DNA of 64,000 nt from Chthonomonadales bacterium (GTDB taxonomy: Bacteria > Armatimonadota > Chthonomonadetes > Chthonomonadales > CAJBBX01). Under the pieces are notes generated by a model. That model was not told the DNA's origin. It saw nothing but the letters and a program-made list of their open reading frames with translations, and did not search any database. Positions 1 to 7,732 of the stretch are shown piece by piece. The DNA lies in contig DAIDHP010000004.1 in NCBI GenBank assembly GCA_027459625.1, positions 62,001-126,000 on the forward strand. Direction: 5' to 3'. How positions within the stretch are numbered: the first letter of the stretch is position 1; each line of letters starts with the position of its first letter. The position numbers were made by a program, and so were the translations under genes.

Positions 1-135
1 CGTTCTTTTCGTGGGGGGCACCGAGAGAATTTTTAATAGCAGACAAATTGAACTGGATTCAAAATTACCGTTTTTCTATCAACGAATAAATTAGCTTTTC
101 CCACCTATAGGATGGGCAATATCTGGAGGAACGCC

Positions 136-498
136 ATGGGTAAACGCATCCTGATAACTGACGACGCACTCTTTATGAGGGTGACCTTAAAAAATATTCT
201 GACGAAGCAGGGCTATGAAATCGCCGGCGAGGCGACGAATGGAAGAGAGTCAGTGGAGCTTTACCAATCCACCAACCCTGATTTGGTGACAATGGATATC
301 ACGATGCCGGAAATGGATGGCATTAGCGCGGTTAAAGAGATACGAAAAATCGACAGCAATGCTTGTATAATCATGTGCACGGCAATGGGGCAAAAAACAA
401 TGGTGATGGACGCCATTACGGCTGGAGCAAAGGATTTCATTGTGAAACCGTTTCAACCGGAAAAGGTCTTGGACGCCGTTAAAAAACAGATAGGTTAA
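136..498 (+). CDS. cheY: CheY-type single-domain response regulator
   Basis: This 120-residue protein is a stand-alone receiver domain. It shows the paired acidic residues D9/D10, the phosphoacceptor D54 in a TMDITMPEMDG context, T82 in CTAMG and K104 in the IVKPF motif. Such proteins take a phosphoryl group from CheA and act on the flagellar motor switch. I chose the ATG at 136 over one at 112 because CTGGAGGA at 123-130 gives a Shine-Dalgarno site at good spacing and the protein then starts at the normal MGKRILITDD. It is followed after 17 nt by cheX and then a YjfB-like gene, which supports a motility or chemotaxis role. No CheA or other kinase is in the window, so the input is unknown. 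Identification of the family is firm; the exact partner is inference. Confidence 0.93.
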   Translation: MGKRILITDDALFMRVTLKNILTKQGYEIAGEATNGRESVELYQSTNPDLVTMDITMPEMDGISAVKEIRKIDSNACIIMCTAMGQKTMVMDAITAGAKDFIVKPFQPEKVLDAVKKQIG

Positions 499-515
499 CG
501 AAAGGCGTATCGACC

Positions 516-980
516 ATGAAAGTCGAATATATCAACCCTTTCGTTGTGGCAGCCTTCAATGTGATTGAAAGTGTATTGGGCGAACAACCGTCCAAAGGGC
601 AGCTTTCCATGAGACCGCTCACATTCACATCCCAGCAATGCAATCTGATGACGGGGGTTGTCGGGTCGATTGAGGGGCAGGTGATCTATGGAATGAGCCT
701 TACAACGGCCGATAAGATTGCTTCCACGATGATTGGGCAACCTGTTAGAACTTTTGATCAGCTAGCGGCAAGCGCAATTGCCGAGCTAGGGAATATGATT
801 ACCGGAAACGCAGTCACGCTCCTCTCCGAAGCAGGGTGCGTCTGCGATATAACGCCGCCGAGTCTCATCCGCGGCACGAATGTCAAAATCAACATGCTCA
901 ATATTCCCGCCCTTGTTGTTCCCATCTGTCTTTCGCAAGGGACTATTGAACTCACGGTCAGCCTTAGAGAGAGAGGTTAG
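516..980 (+). CDS. cheX: CheX-type CheY-P phosphatase
   Basis: A 154-residue cytoplasmic protein of the CheC/CheX/FliY phosphatase superfamily. The signature is one E-x-x-N active-site motif, E90 and N93 in AIAELGNMITGNA, on the helix that CheX uses to dephosphorylate CheY-P. CheC carries two such motifs and CheX one, and I see one, so CheX fits better. It lies directly downstream of cheY, the expected substrate, and is likely co-transcribed with it. A weak Shine-Dalgarno, AAAGG near 500, precedes the ATG. Length is normal for CheX. The function is inferred from the family. Confidence 0.88.
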   Translation: MKVEYINPFVVAAFNVIESVLGEQPSKGQLSMRPLTFTSQQCNLMTGVVGSIEGQVIYGMSLTTADKIASTMIGQPVRTFDQLAASAIAELGNMITGNAVTLLSEAGCVCDITPPSLIRGTNVKINMLNIPALVVPICLSQGTIELTVSLRERG

Positions 981-983
981 TGA

Positions 984-1199
984 ATGAATCCGGTAGGAAA
1001 CGCAACAAATGCGGCGTTGTTATCAATGCTTGCTCGCAACACCGATGTCAGTAGTCCGGCATCGCTTTCCATTTTGAAGGATGCGATGAACATGGAAACA
1101 AACGCCGCGCAAACCATGCTACAGTCCTTGGACACCAGCAACAGCGGAACGCAATCGCTTCTTCAGTCCGCCGTGAAGGGCTTGGATATAAAAGCGTAA
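984..1199 (+). CDS. YjfB-like putative motility protein
   Basis: A 71-residue protein starting 3 nt after the cheX stop, so it is almost certainly in the same transcript. The N-terminal half is Ala/Ser/Leu-rich, followed by the segment PASLSILKDAMNMETNAAQTM. This resembles the short YjfB family (putative motility protein), small proteins found near flagellar or chemotaxis genes in Bacillus and relatives. There is no signal peptide or membrane segment. The biochemical role of the family is not known. A strong hairpin follows 21 nt downstream and probably marks the operon end. Moderate certainty on family, none on function. Confidence 0.7.
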   Translation: MNPVGNATNAALLSMLARNTDVSSPASLSILKDAMNMETNAAQTMLQSLDTSNSGTQSLLQSAVKGLDIKA

Positions 1200-1220
1200 G
1201 AACCCAATTCCACCTGTTAT

Positions 1221-1256
1221 GCGCATAGGAGCGTCACCAGTGACGCTCCTATGTGT
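1221..1256 (+). terminator. Strong hairpin after the che operon
   Basis: A perfect 13-bp stem (1224-1236 with 1241-1253) around the tetraloop CCAG, extendable to 16 bp with G-U pairs. It lies 21 nt past the yjfB-like stop. The downstream sequence AACCCTATTTT lacks a proper T-tract, so it may be an RNA-end stabiliser or a Rho-assisted terminator rather than a classic intrinsic one. Confidence 0.5.
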
Positions 1257-1813
1257 AACCCTATTTTGATATTATCATTATTTCCTTTCGTCAAATCCTA
1301 CTTAATCCTCTTTGATTTGCATTCGCTCAACGCTCAAGTCTGCGCTTTCCCTCGCAAGATATTTGCATTCATTTATAATGCCTATGTTTCCAATCAGAAA
1401 GAGGTGAATTCGATAGGAAACATCTCGTTATGACATAACTGACTTGAACTGCTGTTGATTAGGTGTATGAGTGAATGTGAGATATTTGATTTTCAATCCA
1501 AAGTGCCATTCGAATCGGCATGACCACGAAACTCTGTGAAAAGAAGTGATAATTTGGATGGAATGATCACATCGGTGGCTAAAAACAATCTTGAAATTCA
1601 CAACAAAGATGATAACAGCGAGGAAAGTCCATATTGACTTAAGCGGGAAAAGTATTTAAAATGAAATTGTTCACCATTCATATTTGTCTGGATATCCCAA
1701 AGGATCTGCAAAGCGGAGAGTGTCCAGTATCTCGAGTCTATTTCATCGTTTAATTTTAATGGGTTCATCATATTTGAAAGCATCACGTCAATTTTGAAGT
1801 GCTGGAGAGGAAT
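1257..1813. other. Long AT-rich intergenic region
   Basis: About 560 bp between the che-operon hairpin and the alpha-mannosidase gene. Short open frames here (for example 1251-1433 and, on the minus strand, 1598-1819) have no ribosome site and no recognisable product. A TATAAT-like box occurs at 1374-1379 but without a convincing -35. The GAGGAAAGTCC at 1620-1630 matches an RNase P RNA motif by chance only. It probably carries the promoter of the gene at 1814, which I cannot pinpoint. Confidence 0.4.
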
Positions 1814-4800
1814 ATGCAATTAAGGTTCGGGGTTTTTTGTCTGATAGGCGTTTTGCTTATTTTCTCATGCGCCAAGATTTACGCACAATCAGGAGGTCGA
1901 AACTACTTCCACGACGGTTACTTGGATATCGTTTCGTCAAGCCATCAGGATATCGCCTGGATGGATACGCCCCAAGCCTGCGAGGAGTATCGCATTGATC
2001 ATGTGCTGATCCCCGCCATGAAAATGATGCGTGAAAACCCTCGTTATTGTTTCTCCATGGAGAACATGCTAAATCTCATGGAGCTATTGTCAAAACACCC
2101 CGAACTTAAATCGGAGATATACAAGTTCACACGCGAAAGAAGATTGGAATGGGGCGCCACCTATAATCAGCCCTACGAATCCCTTCTGTCCGGCGAGGAG
2201 TTAGTGCGAGAGCTCTATTACGGCAGACGTTGGCTGCTGAAAAATTTCCCCGGATGCGATACGCGTGTGGCGTTTACCATGGATGTTCCTGGGCGCGCCA
2301 TGCAGATGCAGCAGATTCTCAGTAAAGCCGGAGTTCCTTACCTGATGATCAGCCGTTTCCATGAGGGCTTGCATCAATGGCGAAGTCCTGATGGCTCAGG
2401 AGTGATCGCATACTCCCCGGGACATTACGTGAATCCTTCCGCATTGCTTAATCAACCTCCCGCGAACGCCGTGCGGGCAATCGAAGAGAAACTCGACAAG
2501 GAGGGAGTCTATTATCGCAAATATCAAATACCTCCGGATTATATTCTCTTGCATACCAATGATTTCGACACGCCGGTTGATTTCAACCCCCTTATTGACT
2601 TATGGAATAAGAGCGTCCAGCCGGTTATTGGTTCCGAAATGCGTTATTCCACTGCGAGAACTTTCTTTGATTCGATCTCATCCGCAAAATCTCATCTGAA
2701 TACCGTAACCGGTGAGCGTCCCAATGTGTGGATGTATATTCACGGACCCACGCATCATCATATGATCTCCGCCAAGCGGGATGCCGCTGTTTTATTACCT
2801 GAAGTGGAAATGTTCCAAATGGTGAAATGCCTGTTGGATGGAAGTTTTCAATCCTATCCTGAAAAATCGCTGAATAAAGCGTGGATGTCGGAAATCTATC
2901 TAGATCATGGCATTGGCGGAAATAACGGTAATATCACCGACGAAATCTTCAAGAACAAGGAGCTATACGCGAAACACACGGCTCAGAGGATTCTACATTT
3001 CGCTCTGCTCTCCATAGCTTCGAGAGTGAGAATTACCGATCCGAATTCGAAAAGAGTGGTGGTGTTTAACGGGTTAGCGTGGAAGCGTTCCTCCCCCGTG
3101 GTTGTTCCGATCCGGTTGAATCCAAAAGGACATTACCTCCTGAAGGATCCAGAAGGGCTTAACGTCCCGTTTCAGTTCACCACCCTTGATCAACCCTCGG
3201 AGATAAATGTGGCGACGCGAGCGATGGGGGCGCACGCCTATGCCAGTTCCTGGATGCCGGGCTACGGTCCGGAAAAGGTCATTGACGGAAGATGGTGGAA
3301 CGCCGTCTCGGATCGTTGGGTCTCCTCTAATACCACCACGCCCCAATGGGTTATCATTGATTTCGGCAAAACCCGAATCATCGATCACGTCACCATTCGA
3401 CACGAGGGAGCTGCAGGGATATTCAATGACGTTGACGAGGATAACACTGCGGATTTTCGGATCATGGGAACCAATTCGCCCGATGAGCCATGGATTAATC
3501 TGGTGCCTCCCGTAACGGGGAATCGTTCCGTGTATACAAGTGTGCGCTTCTCACCGCGTTCTATTCGTTATCTGTGCGTGTATATAACACGACCAGCTTC
3601 AAGACCGAATCAACCCGCGCGTATCTTCGAAGTATGCGCATATGAGAAAAACGTTCAGGAAACTCCGCACCCGATCTTCATAGCCGATAACACCCCCGCC
3701 ATTGGCTATTCCGCATACACATTCAAATCCGTTACACACGGATCAAAACCCGTTTCCAGTGATGTCCAAGCGAATGATAAACAGTTTCAAAACCGCTTTT
3801 ATCGGATCATGCTCGCATCCGGCGGAGTGAAAAGCGTTTACGACATGTCGTTGAAGAGAGAGTTGCTGAACACCGGTAAGTTTTTAGGGTTCGAAGTTTT
3901 CACGATGCAATCCGTTGGGACGGGGGCGGGGGAGTTCGGGGAGATGCAGATGCCAACGATGCAGGGATTTGACAAGCTTTCCAACTATCCCTCCAAATGG
4001 CGAATCATCGAAAATGGACCCGTCCGCACCTGTTATGAATTCACACAGGTCATTCCGCATGTCACTGTGCAGGAGAGGCTGGATATTTACAACACGATCA
4101 AGAGAATAAACTGTCATATCTCCCTTCTTAACTGGGATGGGGAGAAATACCGGGAGTTTCGCATGGCTTTGCCGCTCAACGAAATCAATGGGCGTGTCGC
4201 GTATGCGGTTCCGATGGGCGTGGACGAGGTTGGCAAGAGCGAAATCAAAACGAACGGCGGTTTCACTTATGCGGGTCTGGATTACTCCCAGCAGTGCTCG
4301 GATATTCATCCGCGAGAGGTGCAGGATTTTATGGATGCGAGCGATAAAAGCTTTGGAGTGACGATGTCGTCGAGCGTGGCGGTTTGCGATTATATCGATC
4401 CCACCACGAACCCCGTATCCTACCCTGTGTTGCAACCCATCCTTCTTGCGTCAAGGAGAAGCTGCAATGGAACGGGGAACTGGTATCTTCAGCCCGGCAA
4501 TCACGATTACATGTTCAGCGTCTTTTCGCATCTGGGTGATTGGAGAAAAGGATATCATGAAGGGCTTGAGGCGACGCACCCCTTACTTCCAACGCTACCT
4601 GCAGAGAGGGGTGGCGGTGGGGGATTGCCGCTGAAAACGAGTTTCTTTTCCGTTTCCCCTCAAGATTCATTAATCACAACGATTAAGAAGTGCGAGGATG
4701 ACGACGGGGTTGTAATCCGCATGTGCGAAATGGAAGGGAAAAACACCATCCTGCATCTGAAATCACTGTTTCCCATTCTTTCCGCGCAACACACGAATAT

Positions 4801-4912
4801 TTTGGAAATGGATCCCACCCCGATGCATTCGAAGAGAGATGGATTGGACATCGGATTAGGGTATGACGCAATTGAGACGGTGAAACTGAAAATGAGCCGG
4901 ACGGGAAGATAA
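1814..4912 (+). CDS. Secreted GH38-type alpha-mannosidase with inserted discoidin domain
   Basis: A 1032-residue exported enzyme with a cleavable signal peptide ending near CAKIYAQS. The N-terminal domain is a glycoside hydrolase 38 catalytic domain. H44 and D46 in SSHQDIAWMD correspond to the two Zn ligands, and D157 in FTMDVPG sits 111 residues later, the place of the nucleophile/Zn ligand. HGPTHHHM (about 310-317) may supply the last His. A galactose-binding F5/8-type C (discoidin) domain is inserted at about 465-612 (ATRAMGAHAYASSWMPG through ARIFEVCAYEK), before the C-terminal beta domains. The expected reaction is hydrolysis of alpha-mannosides in the periplasm or outside the cell. ATG 1814 follows GGAGAGG at 1804-1810; a GTG at 1799 is the alternative. 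It converges with a GH116-type gene. Substrate specificity cannot be read from sequence. Confidence 0.85.
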   Translation: MQLRFGVFCLIGVLLIFSCAKIYAQSGGRNYFHDGYLDIVSSSHQDIAWMDTPQACEEYRIDHVLIPAMKMMRENPRYCFSMENMLNLMELLSKHPELKSEIYKFTRERRLEWGATYNQPYESLLSGEELVRELYYGRRWLLKNFPGCDTRVAFTMDVPGRAMQMQQILSKAGVPYLMISRFHEGLHQWRSPDGSGVIAYSPGHYVNPSALLNQPPANAVRAIEEKLDKEGVYYRKYQIPPDYILLHTNDFDTPVDFNPLIDLWNKSVQPVIGSEMRYSTARTFFDSISSAKSHLNTVTGERPNVWMYIHGPTHHHMISAKRDAAVLLPEVEMFQMVKCLLDGSFQSYPEKSLNKAWMSEIYLDHGIGGNNGNITDEIFKNKELYAKHTAQRILHFALLSIASRVRITDPNSKRVVVFNGLAWKRSSPVVVPIRLNPKGHYLLKDPEGLNVPFQFTTLDQPSEINVATRAMGAHAYASSWMPGYGPEKVIDGRWWNAVSDRWVSSNTTTPQWVIIDFGKTRIIDHVTIRHEGAAGIFNDVDEDNTADFRIMGTNSPDEPWINLVPPVTGNRSVYTSVRFSPRSIRYLCVYITRPASRPNQPARIFEVCAYEKNVQETPHPIFIADNTPAIGYSAYTFKSVTHGSKPVSSDVQANDKQFQNRFYRIMLASGGVKSVYDMSLKRELLNTGKFLGFEVFTMQSVGTGAGEFGEMQMPTMQGFDKLSNYPSKWRIIENGPVRTCYEFTQVIPHVTVQERLDIYNTIKRINCHISLLNWDGEKYREFRMALPLNEINGRVAYAVPMGVDEVGKSEIKTNGGFTYAGLDYSQQCSDIHPREVQDFMDASDKSFGVTMSSSVAVCDYIDPTTNPVSYPVLQPILLASRRSCNGTGNWYLQPGNHDYMFSVFSHLGDWRKGYHEGLEATHPLLPTLPAERGGGGGLPLKTSFFSVSPQDSLITTIKKCEDDDGVVIRMCEMEGKNTILHLKSLFPILSAQHTNILEMDPTPMHSKRDGLDIGLGYDAIETVKLKMSRTGR

Positions 4913-4930
4913 TGAAGAGGTGTCCCGTCC
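4899..4930 (+). terminator. Intrinsic-type terminator of the GH38 gene
   Basis: An 8-bp perfect stem, GGACGGGA (4899-4906) with TCCCGTCC (4923-4930), spans the GH38 stop codon and is followed by TTCTCCCTTT. It fills the 26-bp gap between two convergent genes. The 16-nt loop is large, so strength is uncertain. Confidence 0.5.
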
Positions 4931-4938
4931 TTCTCCCT

Positions 4939-7578
4939 TTATTGAATCACTATCTCCAATCGTCTCCCCACGCCGATTTCCACCGGCTTGTCGAATCGGT
5001 ACAATAGGGTGTCACTGGTTTTTTGGATTACGGATCCGGGTGCCTGGGAATCCTGCAGTATCGCGGTTACGGTGTCTGTGCCGCCCTGCAATCGTGGCAG
5101 GAGGAGTTCCTGACATTCAAACCCCGCCCCGTTCGATGAGCCGCCGTTTACCCCGTTTCCGTGTGACGAAGCTCTTGTTCCAATGGGTATCAGGCGATCC
5201 AGACGGAAAGTGATGTGTATGTCCCGCTTTTCGGGCAGGTAGGTCATCCATCCCCAAAATGAGGGAGCGAATATAGGTGCGGAGATGGATGTCCATCCCT
5301 CTGGGATATCCGGCAGGAATCCTATTTTCTCATCCGGAAGATCAAGCGAGAACCCTTCCAGTGCATAAAGACAACTCCAAGAAGCTGCGGTATCCACGGA
5401 GCAAGCGGGGGCGTCTTCTCCGGAGTTATTGGCGGAATTATCTTTCGCCATTGTTGAGGGGACAGCCCAAGGGGAATTCAGTATGTTGATCTCCCAATTG
5501 TACAGCCCTTTCAGCAAGGATATGCAAGCATTTGAATTGGAGTTATAGGCATACAACGAGCCTTGAAAAAGTTCCGACAAACCCGTGTGCGAATCGACGT
5601 TATTAACTGAATTTTGTGCGATCATGCTGGATATGGCGGAATGCACAACGCTTTCCGGTAAAAGCTTATCCTCGTCAAAAGGCTGCAGGAGCGCCTGTCC
5701 GGCTAATTCTCCGTTGCTCTCGGGATGTGTCGTTTTATTTCCCTTAGCCGTAAGTGATCCTTCAAGGTTTTTGCCGTTCCACAATCTCTCCATAACCGCC
5801 TGTTGAGCGGTTTTCATTAGAGATCCGCAAAGTTTGGCGAAAGTTTCGTCCTTGCGTATCTCCGCCAATGACTGACTGGATTTCAGCGCCGCCATCCACA
5901 AAGTCGCCAAGTAGGAGCTTGATGTGATCCCTTTAGGCGACCCGTACATGGTTGCGCCGGAAGGGATGTTTCCATTGTTCGCGGCATTTAGAGCGATCAA
6001 ATCCACCGCTCGTTTCACGTGAGGATACGCGAATTGGAGAAATGCGTCATCATGCGTCCACATGCAATAGCGCGTGATTTGAAGGATGCCGTTCAGTGTC
6101 GCGTCTATTGGATAGGACGTGTCGGCCGGCGATTCCGTGTTTGCATCGGCGTTATTGAATGAGTATCCATCATGCAATGGCAGCGAACCATCCGGAGTCG
6201 GCACGGAGAGGAATTGCAACAGTTGAGTTCTGTCAAGGGTGGGGAACAGTGCCAGCAATAGAGGTTGCACGCACACTCTTTTATTGAGCGTGGAGATGGT
6301 GCAGGCTTTTTTATCCAAAACATCATAGTAGTCGAAAACCGAAGGTCCTGGCGAACTTGCACTGCCACCATTATCCCGGGTTAGGATTGTGTTTGTGAAG
6401 AGTACCGATGCGTTATTAATCAATTCGTCCACAAACCAATTCGGCAATGAACTCTGACGTAAACGATCCCTCCACTCGTCGGTCAAAGCAGCGAAAATAT
6501 ATCGGTTTTCCAAGAGATAGCGCGCCAACGAATCCGCATCCTCGAAATTGAGATCATACAGATGCCCATATTCCTTGCCGGAATAGCTTTGAAGGCGAGG
6601 CGTGTACCACGCAACGGCGAATGGGATGTGAAATGTCTCCCCGTTTTTCATCGAGAAATGTATCGCAATCACCCCGGCGGGATGTTTTGCTGCGAAGGCG
6701 GTTTTAGCCTTTCCAGGGAGTACGCCAGTGCGGGAGAACTCGTCCCACCAGGTTGGGGTGGCGCCGCTATCATCCCATTCCCGAATATTCACTTGCATAT
6801 CCGGTGAAGGGGTTTGAGTAAGCAATGCGTAGTCGCCCGTACGATTGGAACTCATGGACTGTTGCGAGGTGGGGGTGGGAGAGTTGATAGTGAAGCCCAC
6901 GGTTCCGTTTTTCAACGGGGATTCGTTGAATAATGTGTTTTGACTCAATATCGGGTGAGTCCCTGATAGCCCGTTTAATCCCTCCAAGGATAAAGCCAAA
7001 GTGACGTCCGCAGTGCCCCCCGAATCGTTGCGTATGTTGTAAATCATATAAAACGCCGGAAGCGACGAGTTCATCAGATCGAAGGGGATGAATGGGGAGT
7101 ACGCCTGCATGGTGATCTGCAAGGGCAGATGACTATCCTCGTAACGCAGGGTTGCTCTGGGAAAATCACCATGATAGAAAACTTTTTCAACCCCCGGCAT
7201 TGTATTCGTCGAGTTGTGAGTCAATTCCATCGCATGGATTCGCCCTCCGGCGTTGGTCCATACACAAGCGAACCATCCAGGCACGACAGGAATGGGATCC
7301 GTCCAGTTGTTGTTTAGTGTGGCGTTGCCGAATAAGCCGTTCGGCATTATCTCCACGGATCCGCATCCAATCCCCCCAAGCGGGACCCCACTGTGAAAAT
7401 CCGCGTTTTGATAAAACTTAGGGTTTGGGGGCGGGGGGACTAACGGCTGCAACTCCTCGGTATTGAGCATATCGGTGAAAGATGGTTTCTGTGAAGGGGT
7501 CTCATCCGCCAAAGACTGACGCAACCCTAAGGTGACAAGGGCGGTAGCGATCAACAATGGAAGGATTGAACGTATCAT
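4939..7578 (-). CDS. Secreted GH116-type (GBA2-like) glycosidase
   Basis: An 879-residue exported protein with a signal peptide ending near SLADE. The first domain holds the hallmark of bile-acid beta-glucosidase/GBA2 relatives, GVPLGGIGCGSVEIMPNGLFG at about 65-85. It is followed by a long beta-sandwich and then an (alpha/alpha)6 barrel region from about residue 370, with VFDYYDVLDKKACTIS and YCMWTHDDAFLQFAYPHVKRAVDLIA. Family members hydrolyse beta-glucosides, including glucosylceramide, or beta-xylosides. I could not assign the catalytic Glu and Asp with confidence because the barrel is divergent. It lies downstream of, and on the same strand as, a CBM9-like secreted protein. No strong Shine-Dalgarno precedes the ATG. 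The family call is solid; the substrate is unknown. Confidence 0.82.
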   Translation of the reverse strand: MIRSILPLLIATALVTLGLRQSLADETPSQKPSFTDMLNTEELQPLVPPPPNPKFYQNADFHSGVPLGGIGCGSVEIMPNGLFGNATLNNNWTDPIPVVPGWFACVWTNAGGRIHAMELTHNSTNTMPGVEKVFYHGDFPRATLRYEDSHLPLQITMQAYSPFIPFDLMNSSLPAFYMIYNIRNDSGGTADVTLALSLEGLNGLSGTHPILSQNTLFNESPLKNGTVGFTINSPTPTSQQSMSSNRTGDYALLTQTPSPDMQVNIREWDDSGATPTWWDEFSRTGVLPGKAKTAFAAKHPAGVIAIHFSMKNGETFHIPFAVAWYTPRLQSYSGKEYGHLYDLNFEDADSLARYLLENRYIFAALTDEWRDRLRQSSLPNWFVDELINNASVLFTNTILTRDNGGSASSPGPSVFDYYDVLDKKACTISTLNKRVCVQPLLLALFPTLDRTQLLQFLSVPTPDGSLPLHDGYSFNNADANTESPADTSYPIDATLNGILQITRYCMWTHDDAFLQFAYPHVKRAVDLIALNAANNGNIPSGATMYGSPKGITSSSYLATLWMAALKSSQSLAEIRKDETFAKLCGSLMKTAQQAVMERLWNGKNLEGSLTAKGNKTTHPESNGELAGQALLQPFDEDKLLPESVVHSAISSMIAQNSVNNVDSHTGLSELFQGSLYAYNSNSNACISLLKGLYNWEINILNSPWAVPSTMAKDNSANNSGEDAPACSVDTAASWSCLYALEGFSLDLPDEKIGFLPDIPEGWTSISAPIFAPSFWGWMTYLPEKRDIHITFRLDRLIPIGTRASSHGNGVNGGSSNGAGFECQELLLPRLQGGTDTVTAILQDSQAPGSVIQKTSDTLLYRFDKPVEIGVGRRLEIVIQ

Positions 7579-7650
7579 TTTATGTCATTCACCAAAAGAG
7601 GCGTGAAACTCATCCCGAGGTTCAGTCCCCAGACTTGATACCATAACAGT

Positions 7651-7703
7651 GCGGCGTTCGATAAACCTAATGAATTTATCTTTTCGGCTGCATCGAACGC
7701 CGC
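7651..7703. promoter_or_regulatory. 12-bp perfect stem hairpin between two minus-strand genes
   Basis: Arms GCGGCGTTCGAT (7651-7662) and ATCGAACGCCGC (7692-7703) are perfectly complementary. The 29-nt loop contains a second small inverted repeat (GATAAA/TTTATC). It sits between the stop of the CBM9-like gene (7733) and the start of the GH116 gene (7578). Neither side has a T-tract, so it does not look like an intrinsic terminator. It could be a processing or stabilising element, or a protein-binding palindrome. Confidence 0.5.
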
Positions 7704-7732
7704 GATTGAACTGAAAAATGCAAAGAGACAGG

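Noticed and set aside
1-135. Possible sigma28 or sigma54 promoter for the che genes
   Set aside because: Only partial matches (TAAA-N15-TATAGG and GGGGCAC) are present; neither has the required second element.
1251-1433. 60-residue hydrophobic open frame after the che operon
   Set aside because: Its start lies inside the terminator-like stem, no ribosome site is present, and it ends without context.
1620-1630. GAGGAAAGTCC, matching a conserved segment of RNase P RNA
   Set aside because: Only 11 bases match; the flanking P4 partner, conserved loops and expected 350-400-nt fold are absent.
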